Positions 1 through 9,862 of a stretch of 64,000 nucleotides of DNA are shown piece by piece. Position 1 is the first letter of the stretch, and each line of letters begins with the position of its first letter. The notes beneath the pieces are model-generated. The model was not told the DNA's origin. It ran no database searches and saw nothing but the letters and a program-made list of their open reading frames with translations. Both the position numbers and the translations under genes were made by a program. Source of the DNA: Emticicia sp. CRIBPO (GTDB lineage Bacteria > Bacteroidota > Bacteroidia > Cytophagales > Spirosomataceae); NCBI RefSeq assembly GCF_009905725.1, contig NZ_JAAAKV010000011.1, forward strand, positions 124,001 through 188,000, in the 5' to 3' direction.

Positions 1-1
1 C

Positions 2-511
2 AACACCGACCGTTTCGACTTCCTGGTCAACAATGCCGGTATCGGTTTGTATGGTTCTGTGGCTGAAACAACAGAAGAAACTTTCGACCTGTTATTCAAT
101 ATCCATTTAAAGGGTGTTTTCTTCCTGACCCAAAAGGCATTGCCCGTTATCAATGACGGCGGCAGGATCATCAATATTTCTACAGGACTGGCCCGCTTCT
201 CCATGCCAGGATACAGTGCCTATGCCTCTATGAAAGGAGCAATAGAAACCCTGACAAAATACCAGGCGAAAGAATTGGGAGCCAGAGGCATCGCAGTCAA
301 CATTGTAGCTCCGGGAGCCATCGAAACCGACTTTGGTGGTGGAACTGTAAGAGACAATGAACATATCAACCAGCACATTGCAGGCATTACGGCCCTGGGG
401 AGAGTGGGTTTACCGGACGATATCGGCGGTGTGGTGGCCTTCCTGTGTACGCCTGAAGCAGGCTGGATCAACGCCCAGAGAATCGAGGTATCGGGCGGAA
501 TGAATCTCTGA
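2..511 (+). CDS. SDR family oxidoreductase, 5'-truncated by window edge
   Basis: The reading frame is open from the first bases, so the N-terminal Rossmann glycine motif lies outside the window. What remains carries the NNAG motif (at about 33-44), a catalytic Ser region (NISTG) and the YxxxK pair (YASMK), followed by the PGAIETDF loop and a C-terminal VSGGMNL ending typical of classical short-chain dehydrogenases. It should be an NAD(P)-dependent oxidoreductase of unknown substrate. A strong terminator follows 24 bases after the stop, so it closes its transcription unit. Confidence 0.9.
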   Translation, partial: NTDRFDFLVNNAGIGLYGSVAETTEETFDLLFNIHLKGVFFLTQKALPVINDGGRIINISTGLARFSMPGYSAYASMKGAIETLTKYQAKELGARGIAVNIVAPGAIETDFGGGTVRDNEHINQHIAGITALGRVGLPDDIGGVVAFLCTPEAGWINAQRIEVSGGMNL

Positions 512-534
512 TTCAAACCGACATCTAAATAATG

Positions 535-565
535 AAAAGCAGAACTTCAGGGTTCTGCTTTTTTT
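535..565 (+). terminator. Rho-independent terminator after the SDR gene
   Basis: Perfect stem AAAAGCAGAAC / GTTCTGCTTTT with a six-base loop, followed by a T run. It lies 24 bases downstream of the SDR stop codon. Confidence 0.85.
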
Positions 566-734
566 CATATCCCCTGACGGCTGATTATCTATGTAACTAA
601 CTACAAATAAAACATTTACCACCATAAAAGACCGTTTAATAAAAATAAATTGTTAAATATTCAAATACCGCTAAAACACCCTTTTCAAACCAGGTCGTAT
701 ATTCTACCTTAGTATTCAAAATAACAATAATGCC

Positions 735-2894
735 ATGTTAATAGCTAAAGAACTCATTGAAAAATCGGAGGCCAGGTTTGAATTACTGACTACCGAGCCG
801 ACACGGAACAATGTAGCCGATCTTGCAGAAGAGGCCCTGATGGCCGATATAGATGTCCCTGCAGAAGTAACAAGCGGCAACATCCTCGGCAAAGCAGAGA
901 ACCGGGTCAAAAGAAAGGAAATGCTGAAGGCTCTGAACCAGGAACCTCCCGATTTTGCTTTTGAGAGAGCTATAGGTAAAAACGACTCGGTATACAGTAA
1001 CTTTGTAGACCTGCTGCATGAAGCCAAAAAGAAGGTGGGCAGAATTGCCATAAAAGACGGCAACAAAACCCTGGGATATGCTACAGGCTTTATGATTTCT
1101 GATGAGCTCCTGATGACCAACTGGCATGTTTTCCGGTCAGAAGCGGCTGTAAAAGACAGCGTTGTACAGTTTTATTATGAGTATGACACCTTCGGCAACG
1201 CCAAAACCCCGATTACTTTCAAATTAAACACAGAAGGATTCTTTTACGCTTTTAAAGACCTGGACTACTGCGTGGTAGCGGTCAGTAAAACAGATTTGAC
1301 AGGCACTCATAACCTTTCCGAAATCGGCTATGTCTATCTCGATCCTGTACTGGGCAAATTAGGCGATGAGGGTCAGGAAGCTCTGAACATTATCCACCAT
1401 CCCAACGGCGACTACAAACAGCTGTCTATCCGCGAAAACATCTTTACCAAAATATTACCGACCTCTCTCTGGTACGAATCGGACACAGCCCCCGGCAGCA
1501 GCGGAAGCCCGGTATTCAACGACCAGTGGCAGATCGTCGCCCTACATCATATGGGGGTTCCGAAAAAGAACGTGAACGGCGACTACATCGACAAAGACGG
1601 CAATATGATTCCTGAAATCGACGGAAAATGGGACGAGTCCAAAATAGTCTGGATAGCCAATGAAGGCATCAGGATCAGTGTGATCCTGAAACACCTGTTT
1701 GAGAAAAATCCGGGCCAATCCATATTGAACAATATCAGAAAGCCTTTTGTGAACGGTACGGCACCCACTTCGCCTGAAACCGGAAAAGAAACAGACAACA
1801 CCCCTCAAAAATCAGAAAGTATTGCAGACAGCCAAAACGTAAACATCTCTTTTCCGGCCACATTGCTGCGAAACACCGGAAATGTGTCGGTTTATATCAA
1901 CACCAACCAGGCCGGGGTAGTAAAGACATCTGCTCCTGGCCAGGCCATCAACCTTTCAGAAGACCTGCTTGAGGCCTCCATACAAAGTGTTAAAGAAGAC
2001 AGCCTTGATTTTTCGGAATGCCGCGGGTACCAGAGCAATTTCCTGGGCATTAACCTGCCCTTTCCAAAACCCAAACCGGAAATCAACGCCCTGGTAGCTA
2101 AACTTAAAAACAGCAACTCACGGGTTTTAAAATATTACCACTACAGTGTTTTGCTTCACCAGGTAAGGAAAATGCCCTTACTGAGTGCCATCAACGTCGA
2201 TGGAGACCTCGAAAAAAGACTGGACGACTCGAAAAGAGGAACGGATATGTGGCTCCGCGACAACCGCCTCGACTATGATATACAACTCAGCGATGCTTTT
2301 TACAAAAAGAGCGGATTCGACCGCGGACACATGAGCCGCAGGGAAGATGCTAACTGGGGGGACACAGCCGAAGACGCACGCCTTTTTGCAGACCTTACCT
2401 GCATGCATACCAATGCCTGCCCGCAAGTAAACACCCTGAACCAAAGCAGCCGAAAAGGATTGTGGGGAAAACTCGAAACCATTGTACTGGAGCACGGTGC
2501 CTCAAAAGAAAACGGTAGAACAGCCAGAATATCCGTTTTTAACGGGCCCATTTTTAAAGAGACGGATGCTGTTTACAAAGGCATACAGATTCCCATGGAA
2601 TTTTTCAAGATCATAGCCTGGATCGACGATGCCGGCCGGTTGAAAACCACCGCATTCAAATTGTCTCAGTCAGAACTTGTCGGAGACATTGATTTTGAGG
2701 CCCTTGATATTGATGCCAATGTTGAATTTAAACAATATCAGTGCAGCATCAGGGAACTGAGTGAGCAGACCAGGATAGATTTCTCCAAACTGGCAGAATT
2801 CGACACTTTCATTGCCGGAACCGGACCTCAGGAAATCCTGATCGACTCGGAAGAAAGTTTAAAACAGATAGTTTCGAACCCCTTGAAAAAATAA
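735..2894 (+). CDS. Trypsin-like serine protease fused to a DNA/RNA non-specific (NUC1/Endonuclease_NS) nuclease
   Basis: A 719-residue two-enzyme protein without a signal peptide. Residues about 95-325 form a trypsin-like fold: TNWHVF gives catalytic His131, the LDYCVVAV strand gives a likely Asp177, and GSSGSP gives nucleophile Ser256. After a linker of about 100 residues, residues about 430-690 match the beta-beta-alpha metal (Serratia nuclease/EndoG) family: DRGH at 529-532 with general base His532, then CPQVNTLNQ with the metal-binding Asn near 569. Residues 1-90 are charged, helical and not recognised. The gene is flanked by terminators on both sides, so it is monocistronic. Protease-nuclease fusions of this type occur in bacterial conflict proteins, but a defence role here is inference. 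The start ATG is the first in frame; no better alternative is seen. Confidence 0.88.
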   Translation: MLIAKELIEKSEARFELLTTEPTRNNVADLAEEALMADIDVPAEVTSGNILGKAENRVKRKEMLKALNQEPPDFAFERAIGKNDSVYSNFVDLLHEAKKKVGRIAIKDGNKTLGYATGFMISDELLMTNWHVFRSEAAVKDSVVQFYYEYDTFGNAKTPITFKLNTEGFFYAFKDLDYCVVAVSKTDLTGTHNLSEIGYVYLDPVLGKLGDEGQEALNIIHHPNGDYKQLSIRENIFTKILPTSLWYESDTAPGSSGSPVFNDQWQIVALHHMGVPKKNVNGDYIDKDGNMIPEIDGKWDESKIVWIANEGIRISVILKHLFEKNPGQSILNNIRKPFVNGTAPTSPETGKETDNTPQKSESIADSQNVNISFPATLLRNTGNVSVYINTNQAGVVKTSAPGQAINLSEDLLEASIQSVKEDSLDFSECRGYQSNFLGINLPFPKPKPEINALVAKLKNSNSRVLKYYHYSVLLHQVRKMPLLSAINVDGDLEKRLDDSKRGTDMWLRDNRLDYDIQLSDAFYKKSGFDRGHMSRREDANWGDTAEDARLFADLTCMHTNACPQVNTLNQSSRKGLWGKLETIVLEHGASKENGRTARISVFNGPIFKETDAVYKGIQIPMEFFKIIAWIDDAGRLKTTAFKLSQSELVGDIDFEALDIDANVEFKQYQCSIRELSEQTRIDFSKLAEFDTFIAGTGPQEILIDSEESLKQIVSNPLKK

Positions 2895-2914
2895 GCTGTC
2901 TGATCATCACCTCT

Positions 2915-2955
2915 TAAGAATCTCCGGGCCGGAAAGTCCGGGGATTCTTATTTTT
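2915..2955 (+). terminator. Rho-independent terminator
   Basis: A 13-bp stem (TAAGAATCTCCGG / CCGGGGATTCTTA, one G-U pair) closes on a ten-base loop and is followed by TTTTT. It starts 21 bases after the stop of the protease-nuclease gene. Confidence 0.85.
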
Positions 2956-3333
2956 AAGGAGACTTGAACATTTATGCTGAATTGGACAAAACCCATTTCA
3001 CAGCCCGCATCAAAACGCACTTCCGGCTCCCTCAAAATATAACTAAAATAAGAAATCCGGCCCGGATAATTTCATGCGAAGAAATACCCGCAGAACCCCG
3101 TCTTGGAAATATCTAAAGCAGCAAAATTTCCTGTTTTTGTCATTCGTCTGTTCAACTAAACCTTTAGTTCGAAAATCTTATTAAATTCTTAACAGATAGG
3201 CCTGTTCGTCGCCGAAAGCCCGACATCCAAAAAACATACTTTTAATAAAAAATCAAATTATAGTGCAATTTTTATCAAAAGTCACGTCAAAAATTAACTT
3301 TAGTTAATAAGCATCTATTTTTTTCGCCCTTTA

Positions 3334-3366
3334 TTTGCAAATAATTGTAAATTTTCAAGAACTTTG
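3334..3366 (+). promoter_or_regulatory. Candidate Bacteroidota promoter of the first SusC gene
   Basis: TTTG at 3334-3337, 21 bases, then GAACTTTG at 3359-3366, which differs from the Bacteroidota -7 consensus TAnnTTTG only at its first base. It lies about 40 bases before the SusC start codon. Read by eye only. Confidence 0.4.
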
Positions 3367-3407
3367 CGTGTTAACTTATTATTAACTTTATCTAACAAAT
3401 TAAAATT

Positions 3408-6400
3408 ATGGGAAAAACTGTACGTAGTTTTATCGCACTGTTTCTCCTGAGTTGCGGGTTCCTGCAGGCTCAGACAACAGTGAAGGGGGTAGTCACCTCC
3501 AAAGAAGATGGCATGACGCTTCCGGGTGTAAGCGTGCTCATCAAAGGTACCACCACAGGTACGGTAACAGATAGTCAGGGTAAGTATTCCCTCTCTGCCG
3601 ACAGCAAATCTGTGCTTGTCATCAGTTCAATCGGCTACACCACGACGGAAGTTCCGGTCAACAACAAAACCGTCATCAACATTTCACTTGAACAGGATGC
3701 AAAAATGCTGAACGAGGTTTTGGTGGTAGGTTATGGAACAGTAAACAAATCTACCCACGTAGGTTCGTCAGCTCAGATCAAATCCGCCGATATTGAAAAG
3801 AGACCGGTTTCCAATGCCCTTAATGCTCTTGTGGGTATCGCTCCGGGTGTTCAGACCACTTCTTCAGGTGGTGCTCCGGGATCTGCTCCTTCGATCCGTG
3901 TAAGAGGGTTCGGCTCTATTTCTGCCTCAAACAATGCTTTATATGTAGTAGACGGTGTGCCTTTTGACGCTTCCACTTCTACTCTAAACCCTGACGATAT
4001 AGAGTCTATTTCGGTCCTGAAAGATGCTTCTACTACCGCCATCTATGGTTCAAGAGGAGCCAACGGTGTGATCATGATCACTACCAAAAAAGGTAAGGAA
4101 GGCAAAAGCAATTTCAGTATCAGTGCTTCAGGCGGTGCCATCAACAGGGGTCTTCCGGAATATGAAACCGTTAATGCTGACCAGTATTACCCTCTGATGT
4201 GGGAGGCTTACCGCAATACCCTGACGTATGGTTCGGCTAAGTTACCGATAGAAGAAGCCAACAAAATCGCTTCGGGTATCACCACTTCTTATGGCGGAAA
4301 AACTTATACGGGAATTGCTGACCTGTTGGGTTACAATCCTTACAATGTAGCTAAAAATGCTATCGTCGACGCCAGTGGTAACCTTAACCCGGCTGCCAAA
4401 CTTCTGTATCCTGATGACCTTAACTGGGCTGACGCTATCCAGCAAGGTGGAAAAAGCAGACAAAATTACAACATCACTTATGATGGAGGTACAGGCAAAA
4501 ACGACCACTTCGTTTCATTGGGTTATACCAAAGAGCAGGGTTATCTTGTAAAATCTGATTTCGAAAGATTTACTGGACGTATCAACGTAAATACACAGGC
4601 TACCAAATGGTTAAAAACAGGCCTGACGTTGAACGGTAACTACAGCAAAGCAAACACCGACGCCGCTCCGGACGGAGGTACTTCTTTCATCAATGCTTTC
4701 TTTATGTCCAGATTTATGGGACCGATCTACCCGGTTTACAAGCATGATCCTGCTACAGGAGCGTTTATTCTGGATGCCAACGGCAACAAAATCTATGACC
4801 AGGGTGATGCAAGACCTTTCTCAAGTGGTCGTCACGCCATCTGGGAAAACCAGCTGAACAACCGTTCCAATGTCCGTGCCACTTTAGGTGCCCGTACTTA
4901 TGCGACCATCAATATTCTTCCAAGTCTGAAAGCGACAACGAATGTAAGTTTTGATTTGCAGGATACACACGAGCGTAGATTTGATAACCAGATCATCGGT
5001 GACGGTGCTCCTGCTGCCCGTGCCTATCATTACCTGTACAGAACAACCAGTTCAACCTGGAACCAGATCCTTGAATTTGACAAAGGTTTCAACAAACACC
5101 ATGTCAACGCTCTGGCCGGTCATGAAAATTACTTCTACAAATACAACTACCTGTCGGGTTCAAGAACAGGGATCATCGTTGACGGGGTAACTGAACTTCC
5201 CAACTTTGCTACTGTCCTGGGCGTATCTTCATACGAAGACAATGCTACCATTGAGAGTTATTTCAGCCGTTTGAGCTATGACTTTGACAAGAAATACATC
5301 ATCAATGCTTCATTGAGAAGAGATGGTAACTCTAAGTTTGCCAAAGATGTGCGTTGGGCCAACTTCTGGTCATTGGGTGGTGCCTACAACATTGAAAGAG
5401 AAGACTTCTTCAAAGTATCGTGGGTTGACCTGCTTAAACTTCGTGCTTCATACGGTGTGGTGGGTAATGATGGTGACCTTGGTTACTATCCGTACCAGGC
5501 TTTATATACCCTGGGAAGAAACAATGACGCAGAACCTGGCTTTACCCAGGCTTCAATCGCCAACCCGAATCTGACCTGGGAAACAGCGAAAAACTTTGAC
5601 CTTGGGGTTGATTTCAGCACCTTGAAAGGAAGATTATCAGGTAGCATTGAATATTTCAACCGTGAAACAAGCGGCCTGATCTTCAAAGTGCCTCTGGCCC
5701 TTTCTAACGGTGGCACTACTACTGATGGTTTCTCTGTTAACCAGAACATCGGCAACCTTTTCAACAGAGGACTTGAAATTCAGCTGACAGGAGATATCGT
5801 CAAAAGCGGTGACTTCACTTATTCTGCTACCGTGAACTGGACTACCTTCAAAAACCAGATCACTAAAATGCCTGATAATCAGAAACTGATCCAAAGCGGT
5901 ACCAAAGCCTACAGCGTAGGTCACTCTATCTATGATTTCTACCTTCGCGAATTTTACGGTGTAGATAAAGAAACCGGAAATGCTCTTTACAGAACCAACG
6001 CGATGACTACAAACGCCAGGGTGATCGGAACAGATACTGTAACTACAGCAGTAGCTGAAGCCAATTACCGTTACACCGGAAATTCTTCTATTCCTGATTT
6101 TTACGGTTCAATGTCACATAATCTTTCGTACAAAAACTTCACCCTGGGAGTTCAGTTTACCTACCAGGTGGGTGGAAAAGTATATGACAGCCAGTACGCG
6201 GCCTTAATGCACGGTGGTACTTACGGCACAGCCCTGCACGTGGATGCCTTGAACCGCTGGAAAGCTTCGGGAGATGAGTCTTCTGTTCCGCGTCTTGACA
6301 ACGGAAACGTAGTCAACCAGGCCGGAGGAAGCACAAGGTTCCTGACCGACGCTTCTTATTTCCAGTTGAATAACGTAACCCTGAACTACAGACTACCAGC

Positions 6401-6575
6401 TTCTATTGTAAGTGCCATCGGAGCCAAAGATGCCAACATTTATTTCTCGGGAGAAAACCTTGCTTTGTTCTCAGCCAGAAGAGGAATGAACGTAACCGGT
6501 ACTTTCAACGGTACAGTGGATAACACCTACAATTTCAACCGTGTACTTTCTGTTGGTGCGAAAGTAAAATTCTAA
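3408..6575 (+). CDS. SusC/RagA family TonB-linked outer-membrane transporter
   Basis: A 1055-residue protein with a signal peptide ending near LQAQ, then a carboxypeptidase-regulatory-like domain (about 24-95), a TonB-box-like EVLVVGYGT segment (about 104-112), a plug domain with IRVRGFGSI, YVVDGVP and the SVLKDASTTAIYGSRGANG signature (about 115-225), and a long beta-barrel ending in aromatic-rich FNRVLSVGAKVKF. It would import a large ligand across the outer membrane using TonB energy, in complex with the SusD lipoprotein encoded 25 bases downstream. No degradative enzyme is linked to this pair, so the substrate is unknown. Confidence 0.95.
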   Translation: MGKTVRSFIALFLLSCGFLQAQTTVKGVVTSKEDGMTLPGVSVLIKGTTTGTVTDSQGKYSLSADSKSVLVISSIGYTTTEVPVNNKTVINISLEQDAKMLNEVLVVGYGTVNKSTHVGSSAQIKSADIEKRPVSNALNALVGIAPGVQTTSSGGAPGSAPSIRVRGFGSISASNNALYVVDGVPFDASTSTLNPDDIESISVLKDASTTAIYGSRGANGVIMITTKKGKEGKSNFSISASGGAINRGLPEYETVNADQYYPLMWEAYRNTLTYGSAKLPIEEANKIASGITTSYGGKTYTGIADLLGYNPYNVAKNAIVDASGNLNPAAKLLYPDDLNWADAIQQGGKSRQNYNITYDGGTGKNDHFVSLGYTKEQGYLVKSDFERFTGRINVNTQATKWLKTGLTLNGNYSKANTDAAPDGGTSFINAFFMSRFMGPIYPVYKHDPATGAFILDANGNKIYDQGDARPFSSGRHAIWENQLNNRSNVRATLGARTYATINILPSLKATTNVSFDLQDTHERRFDNQIIGDGAPAARAYHYLYRTTSSTWNQILEFDKGFNKHHVNALAGHENYFYKYNYLSGSRTGIIVDGVTELPNFATVLGVSSYEDNATIESYFSRLSYDFDKKYIINASLRRDGNSKFAKDVRWANFWSLGGAYNIEREDFFKVSWVDLLKLRASYGVVGNDGDLGYYPYQALYTLGRNNDAEPGFTQASIANPNLTWETAKNFDLGVDFSTLKGRLSGSIEYFNRETSGLIFKVPLALSNGGTTTDGFSVNQNIGNLFNRGLEIQLTGDIVKSGDFTYSATVNWTTFKNQITKMPDNQKLIQSGTKAYSVGHSIYDFYLREFYGVDKETGNALYRTNAMTTNARVIGTDTVTTAVAEANYRYTGNSSIPDFYGSMSHNLSYKNFTLGVQFTYQVGGKVYDSQYAALMHGGTYGTALHVDALNRWKASGDESSVPRLDNGNVVNQAGGSTRFLTDASYFQLNNVTLNYRLPASIVSAIGAKDANIYFSGENLALFSARRGMNVTGTFNGTVDNTYNFNRVLSVGAKVKF

Positions 6576-6600
6576 TCAGGTAAATAAAAAGACATAAAAA

Positions 6601-8091
6601 ATGAAAAATATATTTAAAACCGGAGTTTTAGGCCTGACTCTCCTGATGGGAATCACCGCCTGCGATAAAGAATACCTGGAAACTGCCCCGACAGACCAGA
6701 TAGCTACCGTGGATGCGTTCAAAACCACGGCGAATGCCAAAGCAGCTTTGAACGGGATACACAGGATCATGTATTCACAGATTTTCTCGACACAAGCCCA
6801 GGGAGGACAGTCAGGAAATATGCTTTACAGTGATATCCTGGGAGAGGACCTTGTATTTCCCAATGTATCCAATACATGGTTGAGAAGTGAGTACCAGTGG
6901 ATAAGTCATATCAATCCACAGAGTTCGATCTCTTTCTACAATTACACGTTTTATTATGTGATTATCGGTAATGCCAACATGATCATCGCGAATATTGACA
7001 ATGCCACAGGTCCTCAGTCGGAAAAAGATGCTGTCAAAGCAGAGGCCTTAACTTACAGGGCATGGGCTTATTTCCAGGCTGTTCAGTTTTATGGTAAGAG
7101 ATTTGTAAAAGGAGAAGCCAACGATGGTTTGGGTATTCCTTTGGTACTGACACCTACTACGACAGCTACTCCGAGAAGTAAGGTGTCTGAAGTGTATGCT
7201 CAGATCAATACGGATCTTGACAAGGCGATCTCACTGATGAACGGCTATACCAGACAGAACAAGTCGCATTTTGATATGAGCGTAGCGAAAGGTATCAAAG
7301 CCAGGGTAGCACTGACTCAGCAGGAATATGCTGTTGCGGCCCAGATGGCCAAAGAAGCAAGAGCATCTTACACCCTGATGACCAATGAAGACTATCTTTC
7401 AGGTTTCAACAACTATTCGAACAAAGAATGGATGTGGGCGTCAAGGATCGTTTCTGACCAGACCAACTACTTCTATTCCTTCTTCGCTTACATGTCGATC
7501 AATTACAACTCTACTGCGATACGTTCTACCCCGAAAGTAATGTATTCTGTATTGTATGATAAGATATCGGCTACGGACGTCCGTAAGAAACTTTGGGACC
7601 CAACCGGAACCAATACGACGGATTTCCCTTTGCCGGCTTCTACTTTCCAGCGTTACAAATACCTTTCAAAGAAATTCAAAGTGGCTGATCCTGCTTTGAG
7701 TATCGGCGACGTGCCTTACATGAGAGCGGCTGAAATGTACCTTATCGAAGCTGAAGCTCTGGCCCGTCAGGCTAAAGATGCTGAAGCTGCAGATGTATTG
7801 TTTGTTCTTGCCAATAACCGCGATCCGAAATATACCAAATCAACCAACACCGGCTCTGCCCTGATCGACGAGATTATGATCCAGAGACGTGTGGAATTGT
7901 GGGGTGAAGGATTCAGGTTCTATGACCTGAAAAGGACCAATTCTCCTCTGAACCGTAATGGTGGTAACCACAGTGCCACATTTACCAACGGCGTAATGGA
8001 TGTTCCTGCAGGTGACAAGAGATGGCAGTTCCTGATCCCTCAGGCTGAGATCAACAACACAAATGGTGTGGTAGTGCAAAATCCTTTGTAA
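6601..8091 (+). CDS. SusD/RagB family nutrient-binding outer-membrane lipoprotein
   Basis: A 496-residue protein with a lipobox (GITAC, Cys about residue 21) followed by acidic residues, as in surface-exposed Bacteroidota lipoproteins. The EALTYRAWAYFQAVQFYG segment (about 141-158) is the typical SusD TPR helix, and the C-terminal RRVELWGEGFRFYDLKR motif is diagnostic of the family. It would cap the SusC channel and capture ligand at the cell surface. It forms a two-gene operon with the SusC gene, closed by a strong terminator. Confidence 0.95.
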   Translation: MKNIFKTGVLGLTLLMGITACDKEYLETAPTDQIATVDAFKTTANAKAALNGIHRIMYSQIFSTQAQGGQSGNMLYSDILGEDLVFPNVSNTWLRSEYQWISHINPQSSISFYNYTFYYVIIGNANMIIANIDNATGPQSEKDAVKAEALTYRAWAYFQAVQFYGKRFVKGEANDGLGIPLVLTPTTTATPRSKVSEVYAQINTDLDKAISLMNGYTRQNKSHFDMSVAKGIKARVALTQQEYAVAAQMAKEARASYTLMTNEDYLSGFNNYSNKEWMWASRIVSDQTNYFYSFFAYMSINYNSTAIRSTPKVMYSVLYDKISATDVRKKLWDPTGTNTTDFPLPASTFQRYKYLSKKFKVADPALSIGDVPYMRAAEMYLIEAEALARQAKDAEAADVLFVLANNRDPKYTKSTNTGSALIDEIMIQRRVELWGEGFRFYDLKRTNSPLNRNGGNHSATFTNGVMDVPAGDKRWQFLIPQAEINNTNGVVVQNPL

Positions 8092-8111
8092 TTACTATTG
8101 CTGTCAGATAC

Positions 8112-8146
8112 AAAGAGGTGCTCAACTGGATGAGCACCTCTTTTTT
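8112..8146 (+). terminator. Rho-independent terminator of the first SusCD operon
   Basis: Perfect 13-bp stem AAAGAGGTGCTCA / TGAGCACCTCTTT around a six-base loop, followed by further T residues, 20 bases after the SusD stop. Confidence 0.9.
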
Positions 8147-8274
8147 GTTACCCTCACGCGGCTAAGCCTCTCATTAACAATTACCATCTCACTGACGTTT
8201 CGATTTATTCGCCGCTTTTTACTATTTTTACAACATCCTGCTCTGTTCAAGACAGACCAATTGCTGTTAAAAGT

Positions 8275-8847
8275 ATGTCCCCCGAAAAAGAAAGACTGAT
8301 CACCCGGTTCGGATTCCCGGAAAAAGAAGCAGACGATCTGCTGGCTGTTTCCAGGCTTAAAAGCATACAGGCTCTGGAATATTTTATTTCTGAAGGGCAG
8401 GTCCCCCGAAAATTCGGTTTGCTGCTCAGCGGGCTATTCCGCTACCTCTATATCGACAAAGATGGCAACGAATACACCAAAGGCATCATACTGGAAGACA
8501 ATATCTTCAGTTCTTACAATGCAATGCTCTCCGGTCAGCCCTCTTTCATGTATATTCAGGCCCTTGAAGACTCCACTTTCCTTGAAATTGACTACCACCT
8601 CTGGCTCAGGCTCCAGGAGAGAAACAACTTCTGGGATAAATTTCTTATCAGGCTTCTGCAAAAAGGATATGCTGTTAAAGAAAAGCGGGAACTCGAGTTG
8701 CTTTTGCTGGATGCTGAAACCCGCTATCATATCTTCCTGGAGGAATTTCCGGGAATGGAAAACAGGATAAAACAGCACATTATCGCTTCCTACCTTGGAA
8801 TTAAGCCCGAATCGCTCAGCAGGATCAGGAAAAAAATGCCGTCTTAA
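8275..8847 (+). CDS. Crp/Fnr family transcriptional regulator
   Basis: A 190-residue cytoplasmic protein. The N-terminal part (about 10-115) is a cyclic-nucleotide-binding-type beta-roll with the GLLLSGLFRYLYIDKDG segment common in Bacteroidota Crp-like proteins, and the C-terminal part (about 150-187) ends in a helix-turn-helix, IIASYLGIKPESLSRIRKK. The ligand is unknown and no cysteine cluster for an Fnr-type iron-sulfur centre is present. It lies 66 bases upstream of an SDR gene on the same strand; such regulators often sit next to their target, so it may control that gene, but this is inference. Confidence 0.9.
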   Translation: MSPEKERLITRFGFPEKEADDLLAVSRLKSIQALEYFISEGQVPRKFGLLLSGLFRYLYIDKDGNEYTKGIILEDNIFSSYNAMLSGQPSFMYIQALEDSTFLEIDYHLWLRLQERNNFWDKFLIRLLQKGYAVKEKRELELLLLDAETRYHIFLEEFPGMENRIKQHIIASYLGIKPESLSRIRKKMPS

Positions 8848-8913
8848 CATAGATCAATGCAAAGCCGGTCTGTCTCTGTGAATTTTGTTTCATCAAAACA
8901 ATAACAAACAGAT

Positions 8914-9657
8914 ATGGAACTTAAAAACAACAAAATCCTGATTACAGGCGGCAGCTCTGGCCTGGGCCTCGAAATGTGCCGGAAATTACTTCAGATGGGC
9001 AATCAGGTAATCGCCTGTTCACGCTCTGCAGAAAAACTATCGGAAGCTAAAAAGCAGTTACCCGGCCTGATCACCTGCCCGTTCGATATCTCTGAGGTTG
9101 AGCAATGCATTTTACTGGCGGAATGGATCAAAAAAGAACATCCTGACCTCAATATTCTCATTAACAACGCCGCCATTGTACACAACACCCAATTCACATC
9201 AGAGGACGAGATCATAGAAAAATCACAAAATGAGATAAACACCAACCTGATGGCCCCCATCTGGCTTTCCAGGCTACTTTTGCCGGTACTGGAAACTCAG
9301 AAAAATCCTGCCATCATCAACATCACCACGGGCCTGATCTATGCCCCGAGGGCTGATTATTTGTTTTACAATGCCAGCAAATCTGCTTTGCATGCTTTTA
9401 CGCAGGTATTGCGAATACAGATGCAAGAGCATCCTGTGAAAATCACAGAAGTGATGTTCCCGGTGGTGGATACACCATGGCACAAAGGAAACCCTCCCAA
9501 AATTGCTATTCAACCGGACCGGGCCGTCAGAGAAATGCTGAAAGGCCTGGAAGATGACAAGCCCGAAATCAAAGTCGGGGGTGTGAAACTGCTTTACTGG
9601 CTGGCCAGAATTGCCCCGGTGTTTGCCATCCGTAAAATCAACAACCTGAAGAGATGA
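8914..9657 (+). CDS. SDR family oxidoreductase (DltE-like)
   Basis: A 247-residue classical short-chain dehydrogenase. It has the TGGSSGLG nucleotide-binding motif (about 11-18), NNAA in place of NNAG (about 88), a catalytic Ser region (NITTG) and the YxxxK pair (YNASK). The pattern LEMCRKLLQMGNQVIACSR and the C-terminal PVVDTPWHKG stretch resemble DltE-type oxidoreductases from Bacteroidota. The substrate is unknown. It follows the Crp/Fnr gene in the same orientation. Confidence 0.9.
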   Translation: MELKNNKILITGGSSGLGLEMCRKLLQMGNQVIACSRSAEKLSEAKKQLPGLITCPFDISEVEQCILLAEWIKKEHPDLNILINNAAIVHNTQFTSEDEIIEKSQNEINTNLMAPIWLSRLLLPVLETQKNPAIINITTGLIYAPRADYLFYNASKSALHAFTQVLRIQMQEHPVKITEVMFPVVDTPWHKGNPPKIAIQPDRAVREMLKGLEDDKPEIKVGGVKLLYWLARIAPVFAIRKINNLKR

Positions 9658-9802
9658 AACATTTTGCCAAAAGAAACGGAACGTGGAGAACACCTTGTTA
9701 CCTGCCCGTCATCAATAACCGTCAAAATAACACGTAAACACCTGTAAATAAATACTTTGAAATAACAGGGCATGATTTTTTATCAATCCGGAATCTTTAT
9801 TT

Positions 9803-9810
9803 TATATTTG
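9803..9810 (+). promoter_or_regulatory. Candidate -7 promoter element (TATATTTG)
   Basis: An exact match to TAnnTTTG, 53 bases before the SRPBCC gene. No convincing upstream TTG element was found at the usual distance, so support is weak. Confidence 0.3.
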
Positions 9811-9862
9811 GCTGACCTATTTATTACGTCATAAATAATCATTTCCTAAAACTCAAAGTACA

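Larger units (their letters stand above)
2895..3407. other. Intergenic region, 513 bp
   Basis: Contains the terminator of the protease-nuclease gene at its left end and the promoter and AT-rich leader of the SusC gene at its right end. No open reading frame with protein-like composition was seen between about 2960 and 3330. Confidence 0.6.
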
